From positions 1 through 23,681 of the forward strand of contig SDOA01000058.1 of assembly GCA_004524595.1 (NCBI GenBank): 23,681 nucleotides of DNA, written 5' to 3'. Within the stretch, counting starts at the first letter, position 1; every line of letters starts with the position of its first letter. This document shows, one piece after another, positions 22,057 through 23,681 of this stretch. This stretch comes from Candidatus Thorarchaeota archaeon. Its GTDB lineage: Archaea; Asgardarchaeota; Thorarchaeia; Thorarchaeales; Thorarchaeaceae. The notes under the pieces were generated by a model. It ran no database searches. It worked only from the letters and a program-made list of their open reading frames with translations, and was not told the DNA's origin. Made by a program: the position numbers and the translations under genes.

Positions 22057-23681
22057 TTGAAGAGGAAGGTCATTAACCTCGGACTATCCTTACTGGGTCC
22101 AGTTTTTCTAGTTGTAATTCTTACAATGCCAATTGGTCCTCTGACTGGAGGACTTGGTATCTTACAACCTTGGGGAGGCATTTTTGATGTCGGACGTGGA
22201 TTGAATGAACCCATAGAGCAGACGATAAAATTACCTGGATTAGAGGATGAGGTAACTATTCTAATTGATCAATATGGTGTACCGCACATCTATGCAGAGA
22301 ATATTGTTGATGCTTATGTTGGCCTCGGATATATGCATGCAAGAGACCGGCTCTTTCAGATGGTTATTCAAAATCGTCTTGCATCAGGGAGAATAAGTGA
22401 GATAGTTGGAGCTTATGCAAACAGTTCGGACAAAATATATCGGACTATTGGGCTGGTTCGCGCTGCCCAAATGAGTCTCGATTGGTTCATCGAGAATGCT
22501 GATACATATCCCGAGGCGCAATATGCACTTGATCTGATGGAAGGACAGGTTACTGGAATAAATTACTTCATAGAAAAAATGACGAGCGAGAATACACCAA
22601 TAGAGTTCAAACTTCTGGGTATAAGACCTGAACCATGGACTATGCTTGATATGTTCATCGGTGCATCTTTCATAACTTGGGGACTAACTGGTGATTTTGA
22701 CGACTTGAAGAGACTTTGGCTCAAAGAGAACATCAATAATGATACTGTATACAATGACCTTTATCCTGATATCATGCCTTATACTAATTTTACAATTAGT
22801 GAGCAGGCTTATCTAAACATCACTCAATATCCGGATGCTCCCGGCGGATATCCTGCACCTATAGTTCCACTATTGAGTACTCAAGAAACTCTACCAGTAA
22901 TTGAGAAACAGAAATTAGGGATACTAATCAATGAGCTTACTGCTGTGATTGATCCTTTTGGTCTAAGGGCGACATTTGGCAGTAATAACTGGGCAGTCAC
23001 AGGGTCCAAATCAGCCACAGGTCTTCCAATCCTCTGCATGGATGCTCATATGCCTCTAACGGCTCCGAATCTTGTCTATGAGGCACATATCTGTGTATCC
23101 GATGAGCTGAATGTCCGTGGAATAACTTTACCAGGAATGCCTTCAATCGAGGCGGGTTTCAATGATTATCTTGCTTGGGGTTTTACAAATGGTGGGGTTG
23201 ATGTCTTAGACATCTTTGTTGAGCAGTTGAATCCTGACAATTCAAGTGAGTATTTTTATAATAGTGAATACCATTCATTTGAGGTAATCGAGGAACACAT
23301 TCATACTTTGGAAGGTATAACAATCCCATTTGAAGTGAAGGTCTCAGTACATGGACCTTTGATTGATGGTATTGTGGAACAGGTTGAAGGGAGTGTAAGT
23401 AACCTTGCAATGAATTGGACAGGAAGTGGTGTGAGTCACTTGATTATGGCAGCCTTGCAATTCAATAAGGCCACAAACATGCAAGAGTTCTTTGATGCAA
23501 TCTACTGGTGGGATAATCCAGTTTTCAACTTCGCATATGCAGATAATGAGAATAATATCGCTATGACAGTATGCGGTAGATTTCCGATACGAAGTGGATA
23601 CAGTGGACTCTATCCTGTGACAGCTCTCAATGACTCCGTTGGGATGGTAAGTAACATTCCCTTTGCACACTTGCCTCGTGA
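22057..23681 (+). CDS. Penicillin acylase family N-terminal-nucleophile hydrolase (5' part, runs off the window)
   Basis: The first 541 codons of an Ntn-hydrolase that cleaves amide bonds such as acyl-amino, penicillin-type or acyl-homoserine-lactone substrates. The enzyme is made as a precursor and cleaves itself before the nucleophile. That residue is S309 in FGSNNWAVTGSKSATG, followed by the family-typical DAHMP. YGVPHIYAEN and GYMHARDRLFQM in the alpha-chain part, WGFTNGG and AMNWTGSG in the beta-chain part all fit the family. Residues ~5-25 are hydrophobic after KRK, giving a signal anchor or signal peptide, so it acts outside the cell. The start is TTG 22057: an in-frame stop lies at 22042-22044 and GGAG at 22048-22051 is 5 nt upstream. 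No stop occurs before the window ends. Confidence 0.88.
   Translation, partial: MKRKVINLGLSLLGPVFLVVILTMPIGPLTGGLGILQPWGGIFDVGRGLNEPIEQTIKLPGLEDEVTILIDQYGVPHIYAENIVDAYVGLGYMHARDRLFQMVIQNRLASGRISEIVGAYANSSDKIYRTIGLVRAAQMSLDWFIENADTYPEAQYALDLMEGQVTGINYFIEKMTSENTPIEFKLLGIRPEPWTMLDMFIGASFITWGLTGDFDDLKRLWLKENINNDTVYNDLYPDIMPYTNFTISEQAYLNITQYPDAPGGYPAPIVPLLSTQETLPVIEKQKLGILINELTAVIDPFGLRATFGSNNWAVTGSKSATGLPILCMDAHMPLTAPNLVYEAHICVSDELNVRGITLPGMPSIEAGFNDYLAWGFTNGGVDVLDIFVEQLNPDNSSEYFYNSEYHSFEVIEEHIHTLEGITIPFEVKVSVHGPLIDGIVEQVEGSVSNLAMNWTGSGVSHLIMAALQFNKATNMQEFFDAIYWWDNPVFNFAYADNENNIAMTVCGRFPIRSGYSGLYPVTALNDSVGMVSNIPFAHLPR

Noticed and set aside
23344..23670. 108-codon minus-strand frame near the window end
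   Set aside because: It is a shadow of the penicillin-acylase coding sequence, which has clear family motifs on the plus strand.
1..23681. Search for CRISPR arrays, insertion sequences, tRNA/rRNA, phage or toxin-antitoxin genes
   Set aside because: No regularly spaced repeats, transposase motifs, cloverleaf-type sequences or phage proteins were seen on either strand by eye.

Overview
The window most likely comes from an archaeon, and my best guess is an Asgard (Thorarchaeia-like) lineage. That is inference from gene style, since there is no rRNA or other marker gene here. The DNA is AT-rich. Several genes have TTTAWATA-like promoter boxes together with GGAGG/GAGGT ribosome-binding sites, and some genes have no clear ribosome-binding site. 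The content is typical of a peptide-using heterotroph: a Dpp/Opp-type transporter, amidohydrolase, penicillin-acylase-type hydrolase, DUF362 ferredoxin protein, TPR protein and membrane sensor. The GAPDH is of the bacterial/eukaryotic class rather than the usual archaeal class. I see no tRNA, rRNA, CRISPR array, insertion sequence or phage gene.

Layout. Positions 1-4771 hold a peptide ABC transporter operon on the + strand: the C-terminal membrane anchor of what is probably the substrate-binding protein, a terminator, then DppB, DppC, DppD and DppF with spacings of 0-20 nt. DppC carries about 190-230 extra N-terminal residues with roughly five added membrane spans. A 50-residue zinc-ribbon gene (4839-4991, minus strand, TTG start) lies in the gap before GAPDH (5165-6169). 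An amidohydrolase and a two-TM zinc-ribbon protein follow (6286-7864), then a convergent MFS transporter (7882-9111).

From 9266 to 15505 the same kind of pairing occurs twice: an acyltransferase-3 membrane protein next to a stand-alone oligopeptide-type ABC ATPase with no permease genes nearby. A DUF362/ferredoxin protein lies between the two pairs. The first ATPase has lost the consensus signature motif and the H-loop histidine; the second is intact. They could form an asymmetric ATPase pair.

From 15783 to 18408 is a transcarbamylase cluster. Two intact, divergent carbamoyltransferases resemble the YgeW/N-acyl-ornithine (knotted) branch. Between them lies a decayed third copy (17085-17315, minus strand) with frameshifts and stops but a recognisable C-terminal half. 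The leader of the first gene contains several inverted repeats, and a 15-bp palindrome abuts the start of the second.

From 18569 to the end are a 564-residue TPR protein (minus), an eight-TM histidine-kinase-like protein whose ATP-binding motifs are all altered (probable pseudokinase), and the first 541 codons of a penicillin-acylase family hydrolase that starts at a TTG and runs off the window.
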